Assembly: GCF_002920635.1 (NCBI RefSeq)
Contig: NZ_PQSR01000020.1
Location: 1 to 64,000 of the forward strand
Origin: Streptomyces sp. Ru72
GTDB taxonomy: Bacteria > Actinomycetota > Actinomycetes > Streptomycetales > Streptomycetaceae
Direction of reading: 5' to 3'
DNA: 64,000 nucleotides
Each line of letters starts with the position of its first letter. The stretch's first letter is position 1. Below are positions 47,157 through 55,708 of this stretch, piece by piece. The notes beneath the pieces were generated by a model. It did no database searches, was not told the origin of the DNA, and was given only the letters and a program-made list of their open reading frames with translations. A program made the position numbers and the translations under genes.

Positions 47157-48128
47157 TCAGCCGGCCGGGCGCGCCGAGCTCAGTGACAGGGCGAACCTCC
47201 CTTCCCGGTCGGTCCACCAGTGCGTCAGGTCCAGTCCAGCGTGGGCGAGTTCACGGCTCACACCGTCCTTGCGGAACTTCGCCGACACCTCCGTGCGCAG
47301 TTCCTCGCCCTCGGCGAAGTCGACCTCCAGGTCGAGCGCGGGAACCTTCACGATCTGCGCGGTGCGCGCCCGCAGCCGCATCTCGATCCACTCGTTCTCC
47401 GCGTCCCATAGCGCCACATGGTCGAAGGCGTCCGGGTCGAAGTCGGCGCCCAGCTCCCGGTTGACGACGGCCAGCACGTTCTTGTTGAAAGCGGCCGTCA
47501 CCCCGGCCGCGTCGTCGTACGCCGCCACCAGCACCGAGGGGTCCTTCACCAGGTCGGTGCCGAGCAGCAGCGCGTCCCCCGGCGCCATCAGGGCCCTGAC
47601 AGCCCCGAGGAAGGCCGCCCGCTCGGCGGGCACCAGGTTGCCGATGGTGCCGCCGAGGAAGGCGACGAGCCGCGGTCCGGGTGTCTTCGGAAGCGTGAGG
47701 CCCGCCGTGAAGTCGGCGATGAGCGCGTGGACGTCGAGACCGGGCCGCTCGGCGGCCAGCGCCTGCCCCGCCTGGGTGAGCGCGCTCTCGCTGACGTCGA
47801 CGGGGACGTAGGTGTGCAGTCCGCTCATCGCGTCCAGCAGGTGCCGTGTCTTCTCGGACGAGCCGGAGCCCAGCTCGACCAGTGTGCGCGCGCCGGCCGC
47901 GGCCGCGATCTCCCCGGAGCGGGCGATGAGGATCTCCCGTTCGGCGCGTGTGGGGTAGTACTCCGGCAGTTCGGTGATCTTTTCGAACAGGTCGCTGCCG
48001 TGGGCGTCGTAGAACCACTTCGGCGGCAGGGTCTTCGGACTGCGGGTGAGGCCGTCGAGGACATCGGCGCGCAGCGCGGCGTCCGTGGCGTCCTCGGGCA
48101 GGGTGCGGGTGAGATGGAACGGGCTCAC
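47157..48128 (-). CDS. egtD: L-histidine N-alpha-methyltransferase EgtD
   Basis: A 323-residue enzyme that trimethylates histidine with SAM to give hercynine, the first chemical step of ergothioneine formation. Family blocks include 'PKWFYDAHGSDLFEKITELPEYYPTRAE' (in parts), the SAM site 'LVELGSGSSEKTR', 'FLGGTIGNL' and 'LLLGTDLVKDP'. The length equals characterised EgtD proteins. The GTG at 48128 follows GAGGAG and overlaps the egtC stop by four bases. It is the last gene of egtABCD. Confidence 0.93.
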   Translation of the reverse strand: MSPFHLTRTLPEDATDAALRADVLDGLTRSPKTLPPKWFYDAHGSDLFEKITELPEYYPTRAEREILIARSGEIAAAAGARTLVELGSGSSEKTRHLLDAMSGLHTYVPVDVSESALTQAGQALAAERPGLDVHALIADFTAGLTLPKTPGPRLVAFLGGTIGNLVPAERAAFLGAVRALMAPGDALLLGTDLVKDPSVLVAAYDDAAGVTAAFNKNVLAVVNRELGADFDPDAFDHVALWDAENEWIEMRLRARTAQIVKVPALDLEVDFAEGEELRTEVSAKFRKDGVSRELAHAGLDLTHWWTDREGRFALSLSSARPAG

Positions 48129-48952
48129 GTGCGGGGCTCCTCGGGTGATGGGGGTCCCCCCGCTCGAGCGGTGTCGAGAGTGGGGGAGGACGCCATGTCG
48201 TCGCGTGGGTCCTTCAGCGGTGTCAGCAGGACGTCGGTGCTGTCGGCCGTGAGCAGCGTGCGGTCGGGCACCTCCCGCCAGCGCGCGTCGTCGTCGTAGG
48301 GCTCGGAGGCCACGGCGATGCTGCTGCCCGGCTCGGCGAGGTACCACAGGGTGTCGCCCCACGCGGTCGCCGCGATCGCCGAGCCGTTGGTGAGCAGGAG
48401 GTTGAGCCGGGAGTCGGGGGCCGCCGCGGCGACCTCCAGCACGGTGTCGGCCAGGGCCTGCCCGCCGTCGTCGCCGGTGCGCAGCCGGTTGAGCACGAGC
48501 GCCCAGACGAGGGCCGAGTCGGTGCGGGCCTCCAGCGACAGCAGTTCGGCCGGCGGCAGGGACCGGGCCAGGGCGGCGACGGAGCGCGGCCATCCGGGCA
48601 CCGCCCCGTTGTGGCTGAACAGCCACCGGCCCGCCGCGAACGGCGCCGCCGCGGCCTCTCCGGCGGCGCACCCCTCGGTCGCGTCCCGCACGGCCGCCAG
48701 CAGCGCGCCGGAGCGCACGACGCGCGCCAGATCGGCGAAGGACGGGTCGCTCCAGATGGGCTCCATCCGGCGGTACCGCGCGGGCACCGGATCACCCTCG
48801 GCGTACCAGCCGACCCCGAAGCCGTCGGCGTTCACCGTGCCGTACCGCTGCCGCCGCGGCTCCCAGGACTGCCGGTACAGGCTGTGCGACGGCTCCTTGA
48901 GGAGCCGGCCGAGCGGCTCCTCGGGTCCCAGGTAGGCGATGTGACGGCACAT
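48125..48952 (-). CDS. egtC: Gamma-glutamyl-hercynylcysteine sulfoxide amidohydrolase EgtC
   Basis: A 275-residue Ntn-hydrolase of the class II glutamine amidotransferase type. It begins MCRHIAYLG, so Cys2 becomes the N-terminal nucleophile after methionine removal. 'NADGFGVGWY' and 'LFSHNGAVPGWP' are the conserved active-site blocks. EgtC removes glutamate from the gamma-glutamyl intermediate after EgtB. The start overlaps the egtB stop (TGATG), and the end overlaps egtD. The C-terminal 20 residues are a low-complexity tail. Confidence 0.92.
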   Translation of the reverse strand: MCRHIAYLGPEEPLGRLLKEPSHSLYRQSWEPRRQRYGTVNADGFGVGWYAEGDPVPARYRRMEPIWSDPSFADLARVVRSGALLAAVRDATEGCAAGEAAAAPFAAGRWLFSHNGAVPGWPRSVAALARSLPPAELLSLEARTDSALVWALVLNRLRTGDDGGQALADTVLEVAAAAPDSRLNLLLTNGSAIAATAWGDTLWYLAEPGSSIAVASEPYDDDARWREVPDRTLLTADSTDVLLTPLKDPRDDMASSPTLDTARAGGPPSPEEPRT

Positions 48953-50268
48953 CACACGTCCCGGGCGGTGCGGAAGCCGGAGAAGATCTGGCGCCGGATC
49001 GGATAGTCCCAGTTGCGGAAGGTGCCCCGGCAGGCCACCGGGTCCACGGCGAACGAACCGCCGCGCAGCACCTTGTACTCGGGTCCGAAGAACACCTGCG
49101 AGTACTCCTTGTACGGGAACGCCGTGAACCCCGGGTAGGGCAGGAAGTCGCTCGACGTCCACTCCCACACGTCGCCGATCAACTGCCGTACCCCGAGCGG
49201 GGAGGCGCCCGCCGGATAGCTGCCGACCGGCGCGGGACGCAGGTGCCGCTGCCCGAGGTTGGCGTGCTCGGGCGTAGGGTCGGCCTCGCCCCAGGGGTAG
49301 CGCCGGGACCGTCCCGTGGCCGGGTCGTGGCGGGCCGCCTTCTCCCACTCGACCTCGGTGGGCAGCCGGCGCCCCGCCCAGCGCGCGTACGCGTCCGCCT
49401 CGTACCAGCACACGTGCAGCACCGGCTCGTCGGGCGGTACGACCTCGGTGACACCGAAACGCCGCCGCAGCCACTGCCCGCCCTCGCGACGCCAGAACAG
49501 CGGGGCCTCGATGCCGTGCTTCCGGATGTGGGCCCGGCCCTCAGGGCTCCACCAGCGCTCGTCGCCGTATCCGCCGTCCTCGATGAAGGCCGTGTAGGCG
49601 CCGTTCGTCACCGGGACGGCGTCGATGTAGAACGGCGGCACCTGCCGCTGGTGGGCGGGCCGTTCGTTGTCCAGCGCCCACGGCTCGGTGGAGGTGCCCA
49701 TGATGAACGGGCCGCCGGGCACGAAGACCTCGGCCGGGCCGTCGTACGGCGCCACCGGCTCCGGATCGGGGGCGGTGAGCGCCTGCGGGCCCTTGCGGAG
49801 CTGGTGCGTGATCAGCATCGTCTCGTCGTGCTGCTGCTCGTGCTGGGCGATCATGCCGAAGGCGAAGCCCGCCTGGGTCAGGCGCCGGCCCGTCAGCGGC
49901 GTGCGCTCCAGCACGTCCAGGGCCCGTCCGCGCACCTCGGCGGCGTAGCGGCGGGCCTCGTCGGGCGGCAGCAGCGGCAGTGAGGGCCGTTCTGCGCGCG
50001 GGTGTTCGAAGGCGTCGTACAGCCCGTCGATCTCGGGGCGCATCGCCTCGCGGCCCGCGACCTCGCGCAGCAGCCACAGCTCTTCCTGGTTGCCTATGTG
50101 CGCGAGGTCCCACACCAGCGGGGACATCAGCGGCGAGTGCTGGGCCGTCAGATCGGGATCGTCGACGCAGGTGGTCAGGAGCGCGGTGCGGTCGCGGGCC
50201 GTGGTGAGGGCGTCCAGCGCGCGCTCCCGGAGTATCTCGGGGTCGATCGGGGACCGTTCGTCGGTCAT
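48952..50268 (-). CDS. egtB: Ergothioneine sulfoxide synthase EgtB
   Basis: A 438-residue non-heme iron enzyme joining hercynine and gamma-glutamylcysteine through a sulfoxide bond. A DinB-like N-terminal domain carries the iron ligands: His57 in 'AHIGNQEE' and the H-x3-H-x-E motif at His143, His147 and Glu149. The formylglycine-generating-enzyme-like domain follows from about residue 180 ('GGPFIMGTSTEPWALDNERP' to 'RNWDYPIRRQIFSGFR'). It uses gamma-glutamylcysteine made by EgtA, as in mycobacteria. It is coupled to egtA by ATGA overlap and to egtC by TGATG overlap. Confidence 0.94.
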   Translation of the reverse strand: MTDERSPIDPEILRERALDALTTARDRTALLTTCVDDPDLTAQHSPLMSPLVWDLAHIGNQEELWLLREVAGREAMRPEIDGLYDAFEHPRAERPSLPLLPPDEARRYAAEVRGRALDVLERTPLTGRRLTQAGFAFGMIAQHEQQHDETMLITHQLRKGPQALTAPDPEPVAPYDGPAEVFVPGGPFIMGTSTEPWALDNERPAHQRQVPPFYIDAVPVTNGAYTAFIEDGGYGDERWWSPEGRAHIRKHGIEAPLFWRREGGQWLRRRFGVTEVVPPDEPVLHVCWYEADAYARWAGRRLPTEVEWEKAARHDPATGRSRRYPWGEADPTPEHANLGQRHLRPAPVGSYPAGASPLGVRQLIGDVWEWTSSDFLPYPGFTAFPYKEYSQVFFGPEYKVLRGGSFAVDPVACRGTFRNWDYPIRRQIFSGFRTARDV

Positions 50269-51539
50269 GTGCGCATGTCCTTCCCGTGGAACCGGAGCAG
50301 CAGGTCGTCGGCGGGGCAGCGGCCCCGGGCCACATAGCGGTCGGTGAACTCGGCGACGGCACCCAGCACATCGGCGGTGGCGCCGAGCCTCGGCAGCGCC
50401 TCGGCGGCGGCCGCGAAGCAGGCCACGGCGGCCTCGTGCAGCTCGGGGTCGGCCAGACCGTCGCGGGCCGCGGCGATCCACAGCGGGTTGCACGGCGGCG
50501 GCAGGGGGCCCGCCCGCTCCGCGAGCGGTTTGACCGACCGGTAGGCGGTCTCGGCGGCCTCTGGGTCGTCGAAGAGCGCGGCCGTGACGGCGAGCGGCAC
50601 GATCCAGCCGTCGTCACCCGGCTGCGCGTCGATCATGCGCAGTTCCAGATGGCCCCGCGGTCTGACCGGAGGGAACAGCGTCGTCAGGTGGTAGTCGAGG
50701 TCACCCCGGTCCGGCGGATCCGCGGACCGGGTCCAGGCCCGGAAGCTCAGGCCCTGCGGCACCCGCCAGGGACCGCTGCCGTCGCGGACGCACATCACCG
50801 GCGCGTCCAGCACACGCCGGGCCCAGGCGGCCCGCGGGTCGCCGTCGAGCGGGGGCGCGCTGGAGCGTCCCGGGTCCATGGCCGTCCACAGGAACTGCCG
50901 CGTCGAGCGCCAGCCCGTGGGCCGGCCCCCGGCCAGCGGAGAGTGGGCGAACGCGGCGACCAGGACCGCGCCCAGCTGGTGCGCCAGCCGCCAGCGCCGC
51001 CCGAACCCCAGGGGCCCCGGTTCCTCGTGTCCGGCGTCCAGGCACACCTGCACGGAGGCGGAGGAGCACATCATGGACCGCCCCTCGGGCCCCGCACGGT
51101 CCAGGCAGCGCTCCATGGCGTCGTAGCGCGGCTCGCGGAGGTAGCGGCGGGGAGAGCGCCAGGGGTCGTGGCCGTGGCCGCTCAGGGCGAGGCCGGCCTC
51201 GTGCAGCACGGCACGCACCGCGTCGAGGTCGGCGGAGACGGACCCGACGCACTCCATGAGGGAGGCGGCCGGAGCGGAGCTGAGCTCCAGCTGACCGCCG
51301 GGTTCGACCGTGAGGGCCGAACGCAGGGGCAGGGTCCGCAGTGCGGCGTAGGCCGCGTCGAGACGTTCCCGGGAGACGGGGAGCCACGGCGTGCGCGGCT
51401 CGTGGACGAGCCATTCCACTTCGACACCGAGCGAGCGGGGCGGTCCGGTCTTGAAGCAGATACCGCGGACCAGCGCCTCCACGTCGGCTTCGGTGACGGC
51501 GGAGCGGTGCTCCGTACAGTCACTCGCCGAATCGGACAT
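50265..51539 (-). CDS. egtA: Glutamate-cysteine ligase EgtA
   Basis: A 424-residue GCS2-type ligase making gamma-glutamylcysteine from glutamate, cysteine and ATP for EgtB. Family features: 'GVEVEWLVHEP' (metal/ATP-binding glutamates), 'TVEPGGQLELSS', 'MMCSSASVQVCLDAG' and 'HLELRMIDAQPGDDGW'. It heads the four-gene operon. The ATG at 51539 follows AGGAGGGATCC at good spacing. The promoter must lie in the 300-base gap to the right; I could not define it. Confidence 0.93.
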   Translation of the reverse strand: MSDSASDCTEHRSAVTEADVEALVRGICFKTGPPRSLGVEVEWLVHEPRTPWLPVSRERLDAAYAALRTLPLRSALTVEPGGQLELSSAPAASLMECVGSVSADLDAVRAVLHEAGLALSGHGHDPWRSPRRYLREPRYDAMERCLDRAGPEGRSMMCSSASVQVCLDAGHEEPGPLGFGRRWRLAHQLGAVLVAAFAHSPLAGGRPTGWRSTRQFLWTAMDPGRSSAPPLDGDPRAAWARRVLDAPVMCVRDGSGPWRVPQGLSFRAWTRSADPPDRGDLDYHLTTLFPPVRPRGHLELRMIDAQPGDDGWIVPLAVTAALFDDPEAAETAYRSVKPLAERAGPLPPPCNPLWIAAARDGLADPELHEAAVACFAAAAEALPRLGATADVLGAVAEFTDRYVARGRCPADDLLLRFHGKDMRT

Positions 51540-51840
51540 GTCAGGATCCCTCCTGAGGTTCCACCATGTCGCCGATCCGGGCCCCGGAAGGCCGGACCGG
51601 CATCGCTCGTCCCACCCAAGACGCTCCCATGCATTCGCACAAGGGTGCGCAGTGGGGCTTTCCGGACTGCTTTCCTCTTGTTGCGCGCGTTGCGAGACGT
51701 TGTTACCGGGACCGCGAAACTCTGTTGCGGCGTGAGACCAGCATCGCTCACCATGCGTTCATGAGCACGACGGGGGAGATCGGCGCCACGCCGGGGGAGC
51801 GGGCGCGCGGCGCGCTCACGGCGCCCACGGGGGTGGCGCC
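51540..51840. other. Divergent gap upstream of egtA, with a short ORF
   Basis: About 300 bases between the divergent egtA and PARG-like genes. It must contain both promoters, but I saw no clear -10/-35 or SigR-type pair. A 27-codon frame from ATG 51762 ends at 51844, overlapping the GTG of the PARG-like gene (GTGA). It could be a leader peptide or chance. Confidence 0.4.
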
Positions 51841-52674
51841 GTGAGCGCGCGCCTGCGCGGGATCGCGCGGCAGACGCAGGAGATCGTGGCGGCGGGCGCC
51901 TACCGCGCGCCCGACGGACGTTCGGTGGCCATCGCCGCGGTGGTCGAGGCCGCCCGCACGGGGACGCGGATGTACGGTCCGGACGCGGTGGACGTACCGC
52001 CCGCAGTCCCGGTCACCGGGGCCTTCGAGGTCACCGGCGAGAGCAGCCTGGAAGCGGCCCGGCGCCTTGTCGGCCGGTCGGGTGATCCGGTGGCCGTCCT
52101 CAACTTCGCTTCCGCCAGAAACCCGGGCGGCGGCTTCCTGAACGGCGCGCAGGCCCAGGAGGAGGCCCTGTGCCGGGCCTCCGCGCTGTACGCGTGCATC
52201 AGCGAGGTCAGGGAGTTCTACGACCACCACCGCGCGCACCGCGACCCGTTCTACACGGACCGTGTCATCCATTCACCGGCGGTGCCCGTCTTCCGCGACG
52301 ACCAGGGGCGCCTGCTGGACGAGCCGTACGAGGTCGGCTTCCTGACCGCCGCCGCGCCGAACGCGGGAGTGGTCCTGCACAGGGCGCCGGAGCGCGCGAC
52401 CGAACTGCCGCGCGCCCTCGCGACCCGCGCCGAGCGGGTGCTGGAGACGGCGGCGGCCTGCGGCTACCGGCGCCTGGTGCTGGGCGCCTGGGGCTGCGGG
52501 GTGTTCCGGAACGACCCGGCGCAGGTGGCCGGGGCGTTCCAGGGGCTGCTGGACGGGGGCCGGTTCGCGGGGTACTTCCAGGAGGTCGTCTTCGCCGTGC
52601 TGGACCGCACGCCCGGCGCGACGACACGGGCGGCGTTCGAGCGCGCCTTCGGCACCCGGGTGGGCGCCGCCTGA
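51841..52674 (+). CDS. TIGR02452/DUF2263 protein, microbial-type PARG-like
   Basis: A 277-residue protein of the macrodomain-related TIGR02452 family. The central signature is 'FASARNPGGGFLNGAQAQEEALCR' (split here at FLNG), carrying the poly(ADP-ribose) glycohydrolase pattern GGG-x(6-8)-QEE, with an acidic catalytic pair at 'QEE'. 'GAWGCGVFRNDP' near the end fits the ribose-binding loop. It could remove ADP-ribose from proteins or nucleic acids; no ADP-ribosyltransferase is nearby. The GTG at 51841 is weakly supported; a longer start with a short leader is possible. Confidence 0.8.
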   Translation: MSARLRGIARQTQEIVAAGAYRAPDGRSVAIAAVVEAARTGTRMYGPDAVDVPPAVPVTGAFEVTGESSLEAARRLVGRSGDPVAVLNFASARNPGGGFLNGAQAQEEALCRASALYACISEVREFYDHHRAHRDPFYTDRVIHSPAVPVFRDDQGRLLDEPYEVGFLTAAAPNAGVVLHRAPERATELPRALATRAERVLETAAACGYRRLVLGAWGCGVFRNDPAQVAGAFQGLLDGGRFAGYFQEVVFAVLDRTPGATTRAAFERAFGTRVGAA

Positions 52675-52683
52675 CCCCGGGCC

Positions 52684-53130
52684 TCAGTTCCAGCCGTAGC
52701 GTTCCCGGAGCCGGTGCACCACGAGGTTGAACCGCATCCGGTCCAGCGCGCACGCCTCGCGCCGCATGCCGCCCTCATGCACCCGAAGGACACGATCCAC
52801 GTCCACCCAGGACTCGCGCCCCGACCGGTCCCACGGCCCGCTGCCGATCGGCACCCACTCCCGGTCGCCGTCGTGCCGCTTGCTGGACAGCTGCACGGCC
52901 AGCAGCGTGCCCGCCGCCTCACGGGCGACGACGAGCACCGGGCGGTCCTTGCCGCGCCCGTCGTTCTCCTCGAACGGCACCCAGGTCCAGACGATCTCGC
53001 CGGGGTCGGGGTCTCCGTCGTGCGCGGGGGAGTACTCGGTCCGTACCCGGCCCACCTCTCGGGGGTCGGCCTCCGTGGTGGCGGAAGCGCCGTAGCGGCC
53101 GGGGACGTCTTCTTCGGTAAAGGCAGTCAC
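52684..53130 (-). CDS. PemK/MazF-like toxin-domain protein
   Basis: A 148-residue protein with a 45-residue hydrophilic N-terminal extension and a PemK/MazF-type domain: 'GEIVWTWVPFEENDGRGKDRPVLVVARE' (in parts), 'VQLSSKRHDGDREWVPIG' and 'SWVDVDRVLRVHEGG'. The catalytic-site Arg of MazF (KDRPVLV) is kept. No antitoxin gene adjoins it, so it may be a solitary relative rather than an active toxin. The GTG at 53130 is preferred because a -10-like TACCGT lies seven bases upstream; GTG 53139 is the alternative. Confidence 0.7.
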   Translation of the reverse strand: MTAFTEEDVPGRYGASATTEADPREVGRVRTEYSPAHDGDPDPGEIVWTWVPFEENDGRGKDRPVLVVAREAAGTLLAVQLSSKRHDGDREWVPIGSGPWDRSGRESWVDVDRVLRVHEGGMRREACALDRMRFNLVVHRLRERYGWN

Positions 53131-53211
53131 GCGGCTCACGGTAGAGCGTCGCCGCGCACGCGTTCCGAGCGGGTCGGCTGGTGACGCCGCGTCAACTCGC
53201 CACGGCGCCTG

Positions 53212-53406
53212 CTACGGCTGTGGCGGGTTGTCCTGCTCGGGCCGGGACCGCATCTGTTCCCTCAGCGCGTCCGGACCCTTGTCGACCTGACCGGGCTGCG
53301 CCCCGTGAGGCTGCTCGCCTGCGGGCTGTCCCGCCTTGTCGTGGCCCTCGCCGATGCGTTCGCCATGGCCCTTGAGCATCTGCCTCAGCTTGTCCATCAC
53401 GGACAT
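53212..53406 (-). CDS. Small antitoxin-like protein (Rv0909/MT0933 type)
   Basis: A 64-residue hydrophilic, mostly helical protein beginning 'MSVMDKLRQMLKGHGERIGEGHDKAG' (in parts), then 'GAQPGQVDKGPDALREQM'. This KGH-x-KAG-x-VD pattern matches the 'antitoxin' family typified by mycobacterial Rv0909 (MT0933), whose toxin role is uncertain. The ATG at 53406 follows AAGGAGG. Although it is near the MazF-like gene on the same strand, it is upstream of it by 80 bases and is not an obvious partner. Confidence 0.7.
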   Translation of the reverse strand: MSVMDKLRQMLKGHGERIGEGHDKAGQPAGEQPHGAQPGQVDKGPDALREQMRSRPEQDNPPQP

Positions 53407-53505
53407 GACACCCTCCTTCGCGGGATCTGCCCCCTCCTCCAAGGATCAGGGCCGTTCGCCAGGGGTGCATCCGCTGGGGGACGCCGTGCCGCGTACCCTC
53501 CGGGC

Positions 53506-54186
53506 ATGGCTGACCACTGCTCGGTCCACGCCGGAGGCGTCCGGCTGGCCTGCCGGATCTCGGGACCGGCCGATGCCCCGCCCCTCGTCCTGTTGCACGC
53601 GCTCGGCGAAGACGGCTCCACCTGGGACGCGGTGGCGCCGCACCTCGCCCGCGGCCGACGCGTGCACGCCCTCGATCTGCGCGGCCACGGCCGAAGCGAC
53701 TGGCCGGGTGTGTACTCGCTGGAGCTGATGCGAGGAGACGTGCTCGGCTTCCTGGACGCGCTGGGCCTTGGCACGGTGGAGCTGATCGGGCACTCCCTGG
53801 GCGGGGTGGTGGCCTACCTGCTCGCCCAGTACCGTCCGGGGCGCGTGAGCCGGCTCGTCCTGGAGGACGTACCGGTGCCGCGCCCCCGACGCCCGACCGC
53901 ACCGGCCCGGCCGGACGGCGACCTGACCTTCGACTGGGGCGTGGTGACGGCCGTCAGACCGCAGCTCGACACGCCGGATCCCCGCTGGCTCGAGCGGCTC
54001 GGCCGGATCACCGCCGAGACCCTCGTGCTCGCCGGAGGCACCGGCAGCCATATCCCCCAGGACGGCGTCGCGGAACTGGCCGACCGCATCCCGCGCGGGC
54101 GGATGGTCACCATCCCGGTCGGGCACCTCATCCATGAGGCCGCCCCGAACGCGTTCACGGACGCGGTCTCGGCCTTCCTGCTGTGA
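53506..54186 (+). CDS. Alpha/beta hydrolase
   Basis: A 226-residue alpha/beta hydrolase, slightly short for the fold because the lid domain is reduced. The nucleophile elbow is 'GHSLGGVVA' (Ser near residue 97), the oxyanion region is 'LHALGEDGSTW', and the acid and His are likely Asp in 'VAELADRIPRG' and His in 'PVGHLIHEAAP'. The substrate is unknown. The ATG at 53506 has no ribosome binding site; a -10-like TACCCT lies seven bases upstream, suggesting a leaderless message. Confidence 0.78.
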   Translation: MADHCSVHAGGVRLACRISGPADAPPLVLLHALGEDGSTWDAVAPHLARGRRVHALDLRGHGRSDWPGVYSLELMRGDVLGFLDALGLGTVELIGHSLGGVVAYLLAQYRPGRVSRLVLEDVPVPRPRRPTAPARPDGDLTFDWGVVTAVRPQLDTPDPRWLERLGRITAETLVLAGGTGSHIPQDGVAELADRIPRGRMVTIPVGHLIHEAAPNAFTDAVSAFLL

Positions 54187-54207
54187 GCCCTCTCCGGCAT
54201 CAGCGCT

Positions 54208-54995
54208 TGTACAGGTCGCCGTGCGGCACTCGCCGCCGCTCTCGCCGCGGCGTCCTGGAACCTGCGTAGCGAGGAGGCCACGGCGCGCGGCCTCCCGCGA
54301 CCCGGCCGGGAACGCCCGGCAGCCGCAGATGCGGCTCAGCCCGCGGGGACCGCCCCCGCCGCGCGGCCGGGGAGGGGTCCGCACCGCTGTGGTTCGGCGC
54401 GCTCTTCGTCAGCTACACCCTCGAAGGCGTCGGTTACATCGTCGCGGGCACCTTCCTCGTCGCCGCGATCGAGCAGAGCCCACCGGGCTGGCCCGGCAGC
54501 GGTGCCTGGGTGCTGGTCGGACTCGCGGCCGTCCCGTCCTCGGCGCTGTGGGCACGCCTCGGGCGCCGCTGGTCCCGCCCCGGCCTGCTGCTCGCCGCGC
54601 TCGTGATCCAGGCGACCGGCATCGCCCTGCCCGCTCTGCTCGGGTCGGTGGCGGCGGCCCTGGCCTCCGCGGTCCCGTTCGGCGCGACCTTCATCGGCGT
54701 CGGCACCCTGGCCCTGGCCACCGGCGCCCACCTGCGGTACCCGCGCTCCGTGGCGCTGCTGACCACCGGGTACTCCGTGGGCCAGATCCTGGGTCCCCTG
54801 GCCGTCGCCCCGCTGCTCCACCACGGCTACCGCCAGGCCCTGCCCCTGGCAGCCGCCGTGGTCCTCGCCGCCGCCCTCGCCGTGGGCGTCCTGCGCATCG
54901 GCTTCCCGCACCACCGGACGGTCGTACGGGGCGGCGCCCCGGGAGACAGGCCCGCCGCGGCGGACGCCGTACCGGCTTCGACGGACCGTCACTGA
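54208..54995 (+). pseudogene. YbfB/YjiJ-type MFS transporter remnant
   Basis: From 54387 the frame reads 'LWFGALFVSYTLEGVGYIVAG' and then the last six helices of a YbfB/YjiJ-family major facilitator, ending at 54995. Just upstream, a different frame from about 54208 gives 'AALAAALAAASWNLR' and a Pro/Ala linker, which matches the end of helix 6 and the central loop of the same family. The two parts are joined by a frameshift near 54370 (GGGGAGGGG). The first five helices are absent and no start codon serves the fragment. It is therefore a decayed, 5'-truncated gene. Confidence 0.68.
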
Positions 54996-55075
54996 CGCAG
55001 CCGCGCTACTGTCGGGCTGTCGGGACGGCCGCTCAACGACGTACCGCCACCGAAGCCACTGACGGGGAGCCGCAC

Positions 55076-55681
55076 ATGACCACTGCACGGGACCTGCTGA
55101 TCGTCGCCCTGGACGCGGCACCCGGCCGTTCTGCCGAACCGGGCGATCTCTCGCTCGCGCTCGCGGGAGCGGAGCTGCTCGACCTCCGGGACGCCCGGGC
55201 CCTCACGCTGGACGGAGACGTCGTCGTGCCGGGCGACGCGCCGGTGACCGACGACCGCCTGGTGCGGGAGGCCGCGGCGTCACTCGTCCGGCAGACGCCC
55301 CACGAAACCGTCGAGGACTGGCTCTGGCGCCGGGGGCAGGGTCTGTCCTCGGCGTATCTGGCCGTCTTCGAGGACGAGGGACTGCTCAAGCGGCAGCACC
55401 GCCGCCTGCTGCCGTCCTGGACCGGTGAGGCGGTGCTGGCCGACTCCGCCGCCCGGCAGCGCGCGGCGGACCGATGGGCCGAGGACGAGCCCGTGCTCGC
55501 CGCTCTCGCCACGGCCGTCGGGATCCGTGAGACGCCCGCCGGAGAGCTGCCGGACGAGACCGACGAGGCGGTGACCACGGTGCTCGCCGCCGTCGACGAC
55601 GCGGTGACGGAGCTGACGGCCGTACGACAACGACGAGCCATCGAGAAGGCGGCCTTCGACAACATCTGGAGGGGGAACTGA
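55076..55681 (+). CDS. GPP34/GOLPH3-domain protein
   Basis: A 201-residue protein of the GPP34 (GOLPH3) family. The typical opening is 'DLLIVALDAAPGRSAEPGDLSLALAGAELLDL' (in parts), followed by 'VEDWLWRRGQGLSSAYLAVFEDEGLL', and a helical C-terminus. Eukaryotic GOLPH3 binds phosphatidylinositol 4-phosphate at the Golgi; the bacterial role is unknown but Streptomyces has many copies. The ATG at 55076 follows GGGGAG. It forms a single transcription unit. Confidence 0.88.
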   Translation: MTTARDLLIVALDAAPGRSAEPGDLSLALAGAELLDLRDARALTLDGDVVVPGDAPVTDDRLVREAAASLVRQTPHETVEDWLWRRGQGLSSAYLAVFEDEGLLKRQHRRLLPSWTGEAVLADSAARQRAADRWAEDEPVLAALATAVGIRETPAGELPDETDEAVTTVLAAVDDAVTELTAVRQRRAIEKAAFDNIWRGN

Positions 55682-55708
55682 CGCGGATGCGGGCCGCCCG
55701 CCGGTCCG

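Noticed and set aside
51540..51840. SigR-type promoter for egtA
   Set aside because: No GGAAT-N18-GTT was found on either strand in the gap.
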